From assembly GCA_011525785.1 (NCBI GenBank), contig WYBT01000051.1, forward strand, positions 1-64,000: a stretch of DNA of 64,000 nt, written 5' to 3'. The stretch comes from Planctomycetaceae bacterium (lineage in GTDB: Bacteria; Planctomycetota; UBA1135; GCA-002686595). Each line of letters opens with the position of its first letter. Position 1 is the first letter of the stretch. The notes beneath the pieces are model-generated. The model saw only the letters and a list, made by a program, of their open reading frames with translations. It did not search any database and was not told the DNA's origin. Made by a program: the position numbers and the translations under genes. Positions 53,635-64,000 of this stretch are shown in pieces.

Positions 53635-54252
53635 CGAAATCGTGGATGGTCTGAGGAGCGGCCAGACTTGCCCGTCTCGCCGCTGTGGAACCGAGGTCGA
53701 GCTGCGTGCGTGCCCTGTGGCCGCCGCGCGTGGACCCGGGCGAGCGCGCCCGGCCCCTTGCGGGGCTGCGCCGCGAACTCGCCCTTCCCCGGGGTGTGTC
53801 GCGCGAGGCCGGCCGTAGAGCGAACGCACTCCGGACCATGCACTCGAACCTGCTCATCACGCGACGGAATCCTGCGGGGCCCGCGAGCCTGTGGCTCGGC
53901 CCCCACGGCGCGGGCGGTCCTGGGCCCGAGGTGACGTTCGCCGCACCCAACCCGGTGCGGACCGCGCGACGCGGCGCAACGGGTGTGACTGGCAAACGCG
54001 CGGATCGCGGTGGGGACTTCGATCCGCGCGCGGAAGGAGAGGGAACGGCGCGCCGTAGCCAACGGGGACTGGCCCGGTGCGCTGGAGACGGAGGAGATGC
54101 GTCGCTGGCGAGGTTGTGGGGACGGCCTCGCTGGCGCGTTGGTTTCGCCGTGGCGCGTTCTGCGCGCCGACTCGCCGCAATGGGGACCAGCGTGGGGCTT
54201 GCTCCACGCTAGGGCGGCTCGAGCGGACCGCTCGACGGTCCGGGCGAAACTC

Positions 54253-54293
54253 GCGAAGGCATGGGGCCGCGCTCCATGCCTTCGCCCTTTTCT
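54253..54293 (+). terminator. Strong intrinsic terminator of the long RNA
   Basis: A perfect 12-bp stem (GCGAAGGCATGG / CCATGCCTTCGC) with a 9-nt loop is followed by CCTTTTCT. This is the clearest rho-independent terminator in the window. It ends the plus-strand transcript and is oriented so. Confidence 0.85.
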
Positions 54294-54315
54294 ATTCGGG
54301 TCGGGCTAGCCCGGT

Positions 54316-54479
54316 TCTCTCACTCTGGACGTAGCGAGACCGCGATTCTCTCGTGGGCCCTCAAGCGCTCGGAGTGAACGCGCCCGGAGGCGACCTGTAG
54401 GGTCGCTGAGGACCGCGTCCGCTCCAGGCGCGCCGCATGCACCGAGATAGCGCGGTCGCAGTAGGTCCAGAGTGGGAGA
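54316..54479 (+). ncRNA. Rod-shaped RNA candidate resembling 6S RNA
   Basis: The two ends, UCUCUCACUCUGGAC (54316-54330) and GUCCAGAGUGGGAGA (54465-54479), form a 15-bp stem with one G-U pair that works only on the plus strand. Inside, GCGAGACCGCG pairs with CGCGGUCGC with a two-base bulge and CUCG with CGAG; a bubble of about ten bases per side follows (GGGCCCUCAA/GCCGCAUGCA). Beyond it, GCGC-GGAG-ACGCG pairs with CGCGU-CUCC-GCGC, ending in the apical hairpin GCGACC-UGUAG-GGUCGC. A 164-nt rod with one large central bubble is the typical plan of 6S RNA, which binds RNA polymerase. The family assignment is not proved, and its promoter is not clear. Confidence 0.55.
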
Positions 54480-54485
54480 CGCGGG

Positions 54486-55301
54486 CTAGGCGAGGCAGGC
54501 GCGCAGGCGCTCGATCAAGCGCAAGTGGATCTTGCACACGCGCGATTCAGAGAGCCCTTCGAGCTCGCCGATCTCGCGCAGCGGCAGCTCCTCCCAGTAC
54601 TTGAGGTACACCACGCGGCACTCCTGCGCGCTGAGGTTCTGGGACACCAGGCGCAGCAACTCTTCGCGGGTGAGGCGCTCGCTCAGGTGCTCGGCGCGCG
54701 CGTCCTCGACCAGTTCCTCGAGGGTCTCTTCGGGGCGCCCGGGCGAGCCGCCGGGCGAGAAGGGCGCGCTGGGCAGTTGATCGAGCGACCAGCCCACGAG
54801 CTCCGCCACCTCTTCGTCGCCGGGCTCGCGTCCCAGTCGCGCGCGCAACTCGTCGCTGGCCCGCCGCCAGCGCGCCAGCCGCGCGCGCCACGGCCGCGGC
54901 AACCAATCCTGTCGGCGCAACTCGTCGAGCAAGGCGCCGCGCAGGCGCCACTCGCAGTAGGTCTCGAAGGCCACGTTGCGCGCCGGGTCGAAGCCCTCGA
55001 TGGCGTCGATCAATCCGACATTGGCCGCCGAGAGCAGATCTCCGGGGTCGACGCTGCGCGGCAGACGCGCGAGCAGGCGCCGCACCGCCATCTGCGCCAA
55101 CGGCTGGTACGCGACCACCAAGGCATTGCGCGCAGCAGCTCCGCCGCGTGCGCGCAGTCGCCGCCACAGGCGCTCGAGCTGCTGCTCGGAACAGGGCGCT
55201 TCCACGGCCGGCGGCGCGGCGAAATCGCCGCGAATCCGCGGGCTTTTCGCGCCCTGGCGCAGTCCCTTGGCGCGCTGCGACTTGACCCTCGGCGCACGCA
55301 C
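54486..55301 (-). CDS. Sigma factor of FliA/WhiG type
   Basis: The protein is a group 3 sigma factor with region 2 (ALVVAYQPLAQMAVRRLLARLP, PGDLLSAANVGLIDAIEGFD and FETYCEWRLRGALLDELRRQ), region 3 (ELRARLGREPGDEEVAELVG), and region 4 (LREIGELEGLSESRVCKIHL). E-W-R-x-R-G-A-x-x-D-E-L is characteristic of FliA/WhiG, which direct flagellar or developmental genes. No flagellar genes are in the window. No ATG fits; the GTG at 55301 gives 271 residues, and GTGs at 55367 and 55412 are possible, so the start is uncertain. The stop lies just next to the rod-shaped RNA, on the opposite strand. Confidence 0.82.
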   Translation of the reverse strand: MRAPRVKSQRAKGLRQGAKSPRIRGDFAAPPAVEAPCSEQQLERLWRRLRARGGAAARNALVVAYQPLAQMAVRRLLARLPRSVDPGDLLSAANVGLIDAIEGFDPARNVAFETYCEWRLRGALLDELRRQDWLPRPWRARLARWRRASDELRARLGREPGDEEVAELVGWSLDQLPSAPFSPGGSPGRPEETLEELVEDARAEHLSERLTREELLRLVSQNLSAQECRVVYLKYWEELPLREIGELEGLSESRVCKIHLRLIERLRACLA

Positions 55302-55534
55302 GAGCGCCGCGTCGCCGTGGGTCGGCAGGCGTCGAGCAGTGAGTTGCGGAGTCGGGGACAAACGCACGCTTCGAGGTGGGACTGTCGTCGGCGTCTGGCG
55401 CGCAGAGCGCACGTGAAACGTCGCGACGTGCCTCTGAGATACTGTTTCCTGCGAGCCGTTCAAGAGCGCACTCACCGGTGTCGCGTCGCGCGCACGCTGC
55501 TCGCACGCTCGACGCGACGTGCGCGACGCGCCGC

Positions 55535-56899
55535 TCAGGCGCCGGCTCGGTACACGTTGGTCGCGCTCGGAAACTCTCCGGCGGCGATCTCGGCGATGCG
55601 CGCGAGCAAGGCGCGATCGTCGCAGTCGGCGAACACGTAGAACTTCCACAGATCGCGATAGGCGCGCTCGAGATCCGCAAGTCGCGGCGCGCGCTCGGCG
55701 TACGCAGCCAACGGCCGCACCACGTTCTCGCCGGGCCACAGGACGTGCGTCGCGGCTTCCTTGAGCTGCATGCGCTTGGCCGGACAGACCAGCATGATCT
55801 CGACCTCGCGGCCGGTCGCGAAACGCACCAGATCGGCGATGCGCTCTTCGACCCGCAGGCGCTCGGCGTGCTGCGAGAGCGCGAAGTAGCGCTCGACCAG
55901 TTCCTCCTGCACGGCCTGGTTCTGCGGCCGCGGGAAGACGCACACGCGCTTGGGCAGCCGGCGGCGGCGATAACGTTCGACCAGCGAGCGCAGGCGCCGG
56001 GCGAGCGCGGGCTTGGCGCGTTCGCTCGAGCGCTCGAGCAGGTCGAGCAGCGAGGCGTCGTCGGTCGAGTAGAGGTCCTCTTCGGCGATCAGGCGTTCTG
56101 ACAGCGCCAGTTCGACCGCCCGCGCGACGAGCGCTCCAGCCGCCACTTTGGCGTGGTGGTAGTAGACGCGCTCGGAGAAGTAGTAGCGCGCCTCGAGCAC
56201 GCGCACGATCTCGGACAGGATGTCCTCGCGCAGCAGGTTGTGCTTGGCGAGGTCGAGGTAGAGGTTGCCGCCGGCGCGCTCGACGCGGAAGTAGGCCAGG
56301 ATGCGCGAATCGATGCCGATGCGCAGGCCGGTGAAGTAGGCGTCGCGCGCGAGGTAGTCGAGGATGTCCGAGCAGATCGTGTCGGAGTTGATCTGGCGCC
56401 AGTAGGCCGGGACCGCGGCGCCTTCGGTCAGCACCGCCAGCACGTCGCGCTGCAGCCCGGCGCTGCGCAGCGCGGCGCCGATCTCGGTCGACTCGCTCAA
56501 CATGCGCTCGTAGCGCTCGGGCGAGTCGTGGCGGTGCAGGAGCCCGGCCTGGTCCTCGAAATGGTGGCCGTAGGGAATGTGCGTGATGTCGTGCAGCAGC
56601 GCGGCGATGCGGATCACGCGCGTCTCGGCCTCGCCGATCCGCAGGCACTCGCGCGGCGCGATGTCGGCCGCGCGGTTGACGGCGTCGATGATCTGCTGCG
56701 AGAGGTGCGCCGTGCCGATCGAGTGCTCGAAGCGCGTGTGGCGCGCGCCCGGGTAGACCAAGTCCGCCGAGCCGAGTTGCTTGACGCCGCGCAGGCGCTG
56801 CATTTCGCGCGTGTCGAGCAGCGCGAACTCCTCGTGGGTCAAGAGCACGTCCCCGTGCACGGGGTCGCGCAGCACGCTGTGGCGATGGGCGGGATTCAA
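55535..56899 (-). CDS. HD-domain phosphohydrolase, SAMHD1/dNTPase-like
   Basis: The 454-residue protein matches the COG1078 group of HD phosphohydrolases. It begins RDPVHGDVLLTHEEFALLDTREMQRLRGVKQLG and has the metal motifs HTRFEHSIGTAHL, LLHDITHIPYGHHFE and NSDTICSDILDYLARDA. These remove triphosphate from dNTPs or similar nucleotides; actual substrate is unknown. The start is TTG at 56899 (MNPAHRHSVL) with no good Shine-Dalgarno; an internal start would lose the conserved N terminus. Confidence 0.85.
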   Translation of the reverse strand: MNPAHRHSVLRDPVHGDVLLTHEEFALLDTREMQRLRGVKQLGSADLVYPGARHTRFEHSIGTAHLSQQIIDAVNRAADIAPRECLRIGEAETRVIRIAALLHDITHIPYGHHFEDQAGLLHRHDSPERYERMLSESTEIGAALRSAGLQRDVLAVLTEGAAVPAYWRQINSDTICSDILDYLARDAYFTGLRIGIDSRILAYFRVERAGGNLYLDLAKHNLLREDILSEIVRVLEARYYFSERVYYHHAKVAAGALVARAVELALSERLIAEEDLYSTDDASLLDLLERSSERAKPALARRLRSLVERYRRRRLPKRVCVFPRPQNQAVQEELVERYFALSQHAERLRVEERIADLVRFATGREVEIMLVCPAKRMQLKEAATHVLWPGENVVRPLAAYAERAPRLADLERAYRDLWKFYVFADCDDRALLARIAEIAAGEFPSATNVYRAGA

Positions 56900-56956
56900 C
56901 TCGGGAACTCGAGGCCGCGGGGCGGGCGGCGGATCCTACGCTCGCCCCCCGGCCCT

Positions 56957-57017
56957 GCGCAGCAGTACCAAGTCCCCGCGCAGCAGTACCAAGTCCCCGC
57001 GCACCGTTCTCAAGCCC
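56957..57017. repeat. Short tandem repeat of 21 bp
   Basis: The unit GCGCAGCAGTACCAAGTCCCC occurs twice in a row without change, then a degenerate third copy (GCGCACCGTTCTCAAGCCCA). It lies between the DUF2807 and HD-domain genes, in non-coding DNA. Confidence 0.85.
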
Positions 57018-57053
57018 AGCGCAGCCGCGCGCCGCGCGCCCGCGCCGGACGTC

Positions 57054-57761
57054 TCACTCGTGCCGCACCGAGCCCGAGCCCGCGATCGACTTGGTCACCG
57101 CCGGCTGGCCGCGGTAGCGGATGTCGCCGGAGCCGGAGATGCTCGCGCTCAGCGACTCGTGGGCGTGCACGCGCGCGTCACCGGAGCCCGCGATGCGCAC
57201 TTCGACCGCGCGCGCGATCAGCTCCTCGAGTCGCAGGTCGCCCGAGCCGGCGATCGTGGCCTCGAGCCGATCGCAGCGGCCTTTGGCGTGGATCGATCCC
57301 GAGCCAGCGATCGTGGCCTTGAACAGGGCGCTGTCGAGCGCCTCGGCATGCACGTCGCCCGAGCCGGAGATCGCGACGCCCTCGAGCTGCGGGGTGGTGA
57401 TCTCGACCTCGAGCTTCACGCGGTGGTGGTAGCTGCCGCGCTCGTGCCCGATCTCGAGCCGGCCGTCCTCGACGCGGGTCACAACCTTGTCGATCAGGTT
57501 GTCGTCCGTCGTGACGCGCACGCTGCGCTCCGGGCCGATGGTGATGCGCACGTTGGCCGAGCTGCTCACCGACACGCTGCGGAACTCCCCCACCTCGCGC
57601 ATCTGGGTAGCGGCGACGCCCGAACCGCGCACGGTCTTGACGTCCGAGAACCAGGAGGACTCCACCGCGCCGCTGTCGCTGTCCACGTGGACGACGCAGG
57701 AGGCGCTGGCGGCGGCGAACAGGGCGAGCAGGAGAACGTGGGGACGAGAGAGGAGCTTCAT
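57054..57761 (-). CDS. DUF2807 beta-helix-like exported protein
   Basis: The 235-residue protein has a short signal (LLLALFAAASASC, possible lipobox). The body has the DUF2807 (GIN head) repeat: GSG strands at nearly regular intervals, such as VAISGSGDVHAEAL, ATIAGSGSIHAKGR, ATIAGSGDLRLEEL, VRIAGSGDARVHAH, ASISGSGDIRYRGQ. These form a right-handed beta-helix in related proteins. Role unknown, probably envelope or surface. Confidence 0.82.
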   Translation of the reverse strand: MKLLSRPHVLLLALFAAASASCVVHVDSDSGAVESSWFSDVKTVRGSGVAATQMREVGEFRSVSVSSSANVRITIGPERSVRVTTDDNLIDKVVTRVEDGRLEIGHERGSYHHRVKLEVEITTPQLEGVAISGSGDVHAEALDSALFKATIAGSGSIHAKGRCDRLEATIAGSGDLRLEELIARAVEVRIAGSGDARVHAHESLSASISGSGDIRYRGQPAVTKSIAGSGSVRHE

Positions 57762-57954
57762 GGGGCTTTTCTGTGGGGACGAGCAGGGGACGAGCGAAGG
57801 CCGCCCGCTACAGGGCCGGTGTGAGAGACGTTACCGCCTCAGCGCAGCCTTCATGACGCTGCGCCCCGCGGCATTCGACTGCGCGGGTAGTTGGCGGGGT
57901 CGGCGCCACGTCCTCGAGCCTCCGCGAAGCGCGAAGCATCCAATCAGCAGCAGC

Positions 57955-58943
57955 TCAGCGCCGCATCGAGACCACCAGCGGCGCTTCGCTGCGCTGCACG
58001 GCCTCGAAGTCGGGCTTGGAGCGCAGCCCGCGCCAGCCCTCGGCGCAGGCGATCTGGCCGCAGATCCCGCCCAGCGTGTTGCCCGGGCCGGGCAGCACGA
58101 TGCGCTCGGGCGCGTACTCGCGCAGCGCGACGCGCACGGACAGCGTGAAGTCGTAGGGCTCGACCACCTGCGGCCCCAGCGTGTAGTCGACCAGTGCGTC
58201 GACATCGCTCGACCAAGGCGTGAAGCGCACGCCGCGGCCGTCGACCAGGGTCACGCGCGGCGCGCGGAACTCGAGGCGACGCAGGGTTTCGAAGGCGCGC
58301 TCGGACACGGGCGCGACGAACGGCGTGTGGTAGGCGCCGTGCTGCATCAGGCGGAACGGATAGGTGTTCGCGCCGAGCTTGGCCTGCGGCAGCGCCTTCA
58401 AGAGGTGCGCGACGCCTGCTTCCGTGCCCGCGAGCACCGCGAAGCCGCCCAGGTCGATCGAGCGCAGCGCCTGACCGCCGGAGCTCTCGAGCGCCGCGCG
58501 CACGAGTTCGACGCGCGCGGGGTCGATGCGCCACTCGTCGTCGATGAGCGGATAGATGATCTGACCGCCGCCGGCGTGCTGCTCCTGGAGCAGCGCCATC
58601 TCCTGCACGAGCCGGAAGCCGTCGTCGAAGGACAGCGCGCCGCCCACGGCGAGCGCCGTGTACCAGCCCATCGAATTGCCGCCGATGGCCACGCACTCGT
58701 TCTGCGCAAGCGCGTCGCGGCTGTCGAGCATCGTCACCAGCCAGATCAAGAGCGACACGTTCGCCGGCCGCAGGTGCAGCGCGGCGGAGAACTTCGCGGC
58801 GCGGTCGAGCTCGCTCAAGCTCGGCAGGCCGTACTCGGCGCGCAGCTCGTCCGCGCGCGCGACCCACGGCTCGTTTTCAGGCAGAGAGCGCAGCTGCTTC
58901 TCGGTGTACGAGCCGCGGCCCGGACAGAACAGGGCGATGCGCT

Positions 58944-58947
<4 letters not shown>
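57955..58947 (-). CDS. FabD-like acyltransferase (malonyl-CoA:ACP transacylase type)
   Basis: The 330-residue protein has an acyltransferase fold with the nucleophile in GGNSMGWYTALA (Ser92, GxSxG) and the catalytic His207 in MQHGAYHTPFVAPV. The N terminus reads FCPGRGSYT in place of the common FPGQGSQ. Such enzymes load malonyl or other acyl groups onto acyl carrier proteins. There is no ACP or ketosynthase here, so it may act with a remote partner. The GTG at 58947 overlaps the stop of the E1 fusion gene, so both are translationally coupled. Confidence 0.82.
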
Positions 58948-61181
<2,234 letters not shown>

Positions 61182-61324
61182 CTGCGCCCTTCGTTTCGGG
61201 GCGGAGAAGATAGCGTCGCCGCTCGATCCGCGCTGAACCCCACTGCGTCCGCCGGTGCGGACTCTGGCGGGTTCTCAAGGGCCCGCTCACCTGCCGCAGG
61301 CCGCCGCCAGCCGAAGTGCTCCGC

Positions 61325-64000
61325 TCAGCGCTTGTACGCGAGCCACATGCGCACATCCGGATCGGCTTCGAGCTCAGCGATCTGCCGATCGAGCTCCTCG
61401 AGCTTTGCGGTCCACTTCGCGACCCGGAGTTGGCCATTCTCGTCGCGCCACTCGGCGATCTCGGCCTCCATCCGCTCGAGGGCGCGCTGATAGTCAGCCT
61501 TCCAGCGTTCGTCGGCGTGGTCTAGCGCGTCGCGCTGCTTCGCGAGCGCTTCGTCGAAGTGGCCGAGCGAGAACAGAGCGCGAGCGACGATCTCGTGGAG
61601 GGCAGCATCCAAATCATCAAGACTAGCGGAGGGGTCACGTGTCCTGACAACCTCCGCGAGCACTTGGAACTCCAGACGTACATCGGGAGGTGCATTGGGA
61701 TCGCGCCATGCACGGGAGTTCTCGGGGTCGATCAGCGCCTCCTGGGCAGCGGGCAGGCGCAACTCGATGTCACCTTCGGTTTGCCAAGCTTCGCGTCCGA
61801 GCATTCGCGCCACCCAGGTACGTTCGCAGCGCTTGCTCTCGAGCGCCTTCGCGAGTTCCCTCGCGGAAGCGCTGCGCCTGGACAGGGCGTTGAGGGCTGC
61901 ACGTCGAAGGATGGGATCGATTGACGGATCGTCACGCAGGTGAACGTACGCGCCGAGGAAATCGCCCGAGCGAACGACCTCCTCTTCGAACTTGCGCTCA
62001 CCCTGCGGCAGCGCCTCCTCCAGCGCCCGGTACTCCGCGCTTCGTCTACGGTAGGGAACGCTGTCCCATATGCGCGCGGAGCCATCATCCGACGCGGTTA
62101 TCAGGCGAGTGCCATCTAGACTGAAGCTCGCACTCCTCACCCAGTGCGTGTGTCCCTCGAGTTTCGCCAACTCGCGCCAGCTCACGGCATCCCAAACTCG
62201 CACTGTGCGGTCTTCGGACGCCGTAACGATGCGCCCGCCATCTGGGCTGAAGCTCGCGCTAAGGACCGCACGAGTGTGTTTGAGATTCGCCAACTCGCGA
62301 CCGCTTGCGGCGTCCCAAACGCGCGCGGTCTCGTCCATGGACGCCGTGACGATGCGAGCGCCATCTGGACTGAAGCAAGCGCTGGTGACGGAACTCGTGT
62401 GCGCCACGAGCGTCGTCAACTCACGCCAACTCGCAGCGTCCCACACGCGCGCGGTTCCGTCGTCGGAGGCCGTAACGATTCGCGTGCCATCCGGACTGAA
62501 TCTCGCGCCATTGACCGTGCTCGAATGCCCGTTGAGCTTCGCCAACTCACGTCCACTCGCGGCGTCCCACGCACGCGCCGTCAGATCCCGCGACGCCGTC
62601 ACGATGCGCTCACCATCCGGACTGAAGCTCGCGCTGTTGACCCAGCCACTGTGACCCTCGAGCTTCGCCAACTCGCGCCAACTCACCGCGTCCCACACGC
62701 GCGCGGTGTCGTCGATGGACGCCGTGACGATGCGCATGCCATCCGGGCTAAAGTTCGCGTCGGTGACGCGGCTCGTATGCCCCTCGAGCTTCGCCAACTC
62801 CAGCCAACTGACCGCGTCCCACACGCGCGTGGTGTTGTCGTGGGAGGCCGTGACGATGCGCGTCCCATCCGGACTGAAGTTCGCGTTGCTGACGGCGCGC
62901 GTGTGCCCATTGAGTTCTGCCAACTTGCGGCGCCCCGGGCCAGCATCCCACACACGCGCGAAGCCATCAAAGGACTCCGTCACCACGCGCCTCCCATCCG
63001 GGCTGAAGCTCGCGCTGCTCAACCCGCCCGGGTGTCCCGCAAGTGTCGCCAACTCCAATCCGCTGGACGCGTCCCAAACCCGCGCAACGCCGTCACGGCA
63101 CGCCGTGACGATGCGCGTCCCATCCGGACTGAAGCTAGCTTCCACCACGGCCGAACTGGAATTCCCGTGGAGCGTAGCCACGTGCTGAGAACTCACCACG
63201 TCCCACACGCGCGCTGAGCCGTCATCGAATGCCGCGACGATACGTGTCCCATCTGGGCTGAAGCTCGCGCCGGAGCACCACCGCCGCGGGCCGGGGAGCC
63301 TTGCAGGCTCACGCCCCCCCGTCGCGTCCCAAACGAGGACGGATCCTTCTCCGAACGCGGTTACCACGCGCAATCCATCCGGACTGAAGCTCGCGCTAAC
63401 GCAATGCCACCCGTCGTAGTCAAGCCTTGCCAGCTCCTGACCACTTTGGGCGTTCCACACGCGTGCAAAGCGATCCGCGGGGGACGACGTGGTGACGATT
63501 AGGAGTCCATCCGGGCTGAAGCGTGCGCTGTAGACGTCGCTCGTATGCCCCTCGAGCCTCGCCAACTCGCGCCCGCCCTCAACTTCCCACACACGCCCCA
63601 ACTTGTCCGAGGACCCCGTGACCACGCGCTTCCCATCTGGACTGAAGCTCGCACTCAGGACCACGCCCATATGTCCGTCGAGCTTCACCAACTCGCGCCC
63701 GCGCGTCGCGTCCCACACGCGTGCGGTCTCGTCAGCGGACGCCGTAACGATGCGCGCGCCATCCGGGCTGAAGCTTGCGCTGTTGACGGCGCTCGTGTGC
63801 CCTTCGAGCCTCGCCAACTCGCGCCCGCTCGCGGTGTCCCAGAGACACACCGTGAAGTCGTCCAAAGTGGTGACAATCCCCGTGCCGTCCGGGCTCCAAC
63901 TCGGCGTCTGACCTTCGAGCTTCAGCAAGCTCGTGTCCGAACTCGCGTCGAGATATCTCCACTCCCAGTTCCGCAGCCGTTCTGGCACAGAGTCCAGCAG
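61325..64000 (-). CDS. WD40-repeat protein, partial; probably the C-terminal part of a Ser/Thr kinase
   Basis: The frame is open to the right edge of the window (encoding LLDSVPERLRNWEWRYLDAS there), so its N terminus is missing. There are about 15 WD40 repeats of the form FSPDGTRIVTASDDGTARVW, near identical over long stretches, which can form two seven-bladed propellers. The tail after the repeats is helical and charged (DEALAKQRDALDHADERWKA, LEELDRQIAELEADPD). C-P-E-R-L-R-N-W-E-W-R-Y-L-like joins between kinase linkers and WD40 arrays are common in planctomycete kinases, so the missing part is probably a kinase; this is inferred. Confidence 0.85.
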   Translation of the reverse strand: MLDSVPERLRNWEWRYLDASSDTSLLKLEGQTPSWSPDGTGIVTTLDDFTVCLWDTASGRELARLEGHTSAVNSASFSPDGARIVTASADETARVWDATRGRELVKLDGHMGVVLSASFSPDGKRVVTGSSDKLGRVWEVEGGRELARLEGHTSDVYSARFSPDGLLIVTTSSPADRFARVWNAQSGQELARLDYDGWHCVSASFSPDGLRVVTAFGEGSVLVWDATGGREPARLPGPRRWCSGASFSPDGTRIVAAFDDGSARVWDVVSSQHVATLHGNSSSAVVEASFSPDGTRIVTACRDGVARVWDASSGLELATLAGHPGGLSSASFSPDGRRVVTESFDGFARVWDAGPGRRKLAELNGHTRAVSNANFSPDGTRIVTASHDNTTRVWDAVSWLELAKLEGHTSRVTDANFSPDGMRIVTASIDDTARVWDAVSWRELAKLEGHSGWVNSASFSPDGERIVTASRDLTARAWDAASGRELAKLNGHSSTVNGARFSPDGTRIVTASDDGTARVWDAASWRELTTLVAHTSSVTSACFSPDGARIVTASMDETARVWDAASGRELANLKHTRAVLSASFSPDGGRIVTASEDRTVRVWDAVSWRELAKLEGHTHWVRSASFSLDGTRLITASDDGSARIWDSVPYRRRSAEYRALEEALPQGERKFEEEVVRSGDFLGAYVHLRDDPSIDPILRRAALNALSRRSASARELAKALESKRCERTWVARMLGREAWQTEGDIELRLPAAQEALIDPENSRAWRDPNAPPDVRLEFQVLAEVVRTRDPSASLDDLDAALHEIVARALFSLGHFDEALAKQRDALDHADERWKADYQRALERMEAEIAEWRDENGQLRVAKWTAKLEELDRQIAELEADPDVRMWLAYKR
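62080..63930 (-). repeat. WD40-coding repeat array, about 126-bp unit
   Basis: Inside the WD40 gene the coding units recur about every 126 bp, marked by CATCCGGACTGAAGCTCGCG and the GCGTCCCACACGCGCGCGGT motif in the plus-strand reading. Similarity at DNA level, not just protein, suggests recent duplication of units or gene conversion. Confidence 0.8.

Larger units (their letters stand above)
53538..54293 (+). ncRNA. Putative c-di-GMP-riboswitch-linked long structured RNA
   Basis: After the aptamer, about 620 nt up to the terminator contain no reading frame that looks like protein and begins with a ribosome binding site; the frames that stay open give Gly/Arg/Ala-rich sequence and one runs through the terminator. 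The stretch instead has many strong hairpins, for example CCGGGCgagcgcGCCCGG, GCCCCttgcGGGGC, CGAGCCtgtGGCTCG, CGCGCGGATCG/CGATCCGCGCG around 53997-54036, AGCGTGG/CCACGCT and GGACCGctcgaCGGTCC. Transcription from 53538 and the terminator at 54293 would give one RNA of about 755 nt. Its function is not known; candidates are an RNA with a c-di-GMP-controlled function or one with a short ORF I cannot recognise. Confidence 0.5.

Noticed and set aside
53640..54293. Group I or II intron, RNase P RNA or tmRNA in the long RNA
   Set aside because: I could not find the group I core, group II domain V, the GAGGAAAGUC/ACAGAA motifs of RNase P or the tRNA-like end of tmRNA. A GTGTGAC string alone is not evidence.
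54097..54309. Possible 70-codon ORF with GGAG 9 nt upstream
   Set aside because: It runs through the intrinsic terminator stem and its sequence has no protein-like pattern.

Overview
The window is GC-rich bacterial DNA, densely coding on both strands, with many GTG and TTG starts and four-base stop/start overlaps. The best guess is a member of the Planctomycetota, perhaps one of the deep lineages outside the classical Pirellula/Gemmata groups. This is inferred from gene content: TAT-exported Gfo/Idh/MocA oxidoreductases, an ECF sigma factor fused through a membrane helix to carboxypeptidase-regulatory-like domains (two tandem paralogues), Ser/Thr kinases with large C-terminal repeat regions, and secreted proteins sharing a C-terminal module that opens with Y-C-T-A-G-T-S-x-N-G-C. 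KdsA (KDO-8-phosphate synthase) and a beta-barrel protein indicate a Gram-negative envelope with LPS.

Layout. 0.2-10.4 kb: a coiled-coil lipoprotein, then a long minus-strand series (unknown conserved protein, BtpA-like, MoaB, a His-rich membrane peptide, C39-like peptidase, YihY/BrkB membrane protein, zinc-ribbon protein, STT3-like GT-C protein). A perfect 40-bp inverted repeat sits just upstream of the last start codon. 10.5-17.4 kb: a plus-strand series with two exported oxidoreductases, ApbE flavinyltransferase, a membrane protein with one CxxCH haem motif, a beta-barrel protein and a GT-C glycosyltransferase-like protein. 17.4-24.7 kb: a tight minus-strand operon hpt, RluA-type synthase, truD, mtnP, M28 peptidase and Ntn-hydrolase asparaginase. 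25-31.9 kb: a small coiled-coil protein, a Nudix hydrolase, a response regulator with a degenerate AAA+ domain, valS, and two small lineage-specific envelope proteins. 32-40 kb: a 14-repeat secreted protein and the paired sigma-factor fusions. 40-46 kb: an SDR reductase, a lipid kinase, kdsA, a Ser/Thr kinase, and a decayed second kdsA copy. 46-53.4 kb: a glycine-rich lipoprotein, a P-domain/FN3 secreted protein, an alkaline-phosphatase-superfamily enzyme, a sigma54 activator and an IscU-like scaffold lacking its third cysteine. 53.4-54.5 kb: an RNA locus. 54.5-64 kb: a FliA/WhiG-like sigma factor, an HD phosphohydrolase, a DUF2807 protein, a FabD-like acyltransferase overlapping a fused E1 alpha/beta dehydrogenase, and the C-terminal part of a WD40 protein cut by the window edge.

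The most notable region is 53.5-54.5 kb. A c-di-GMP-I (GEMM) aptamer with a plausible promoter is followed by about 620 nt of hairpin-rich sequence with no convincing ORF, ending in a strong intrinsic terminator. This looks like a stand-alone c-di-GMP-sensing long RNA. Immediately downstream, a 164-nt rod-shaped fold with a 15-bp closing stem, a central bubble and an apical hairpin resembles 6S RNA. Other second-look items are the kdsA pseudogene with readable deletion junctions, the response regulator that lost its sigma54/ATPase motifs, the tandem sigma-factor fusions, and the FabD-like/E1-fusion pair.
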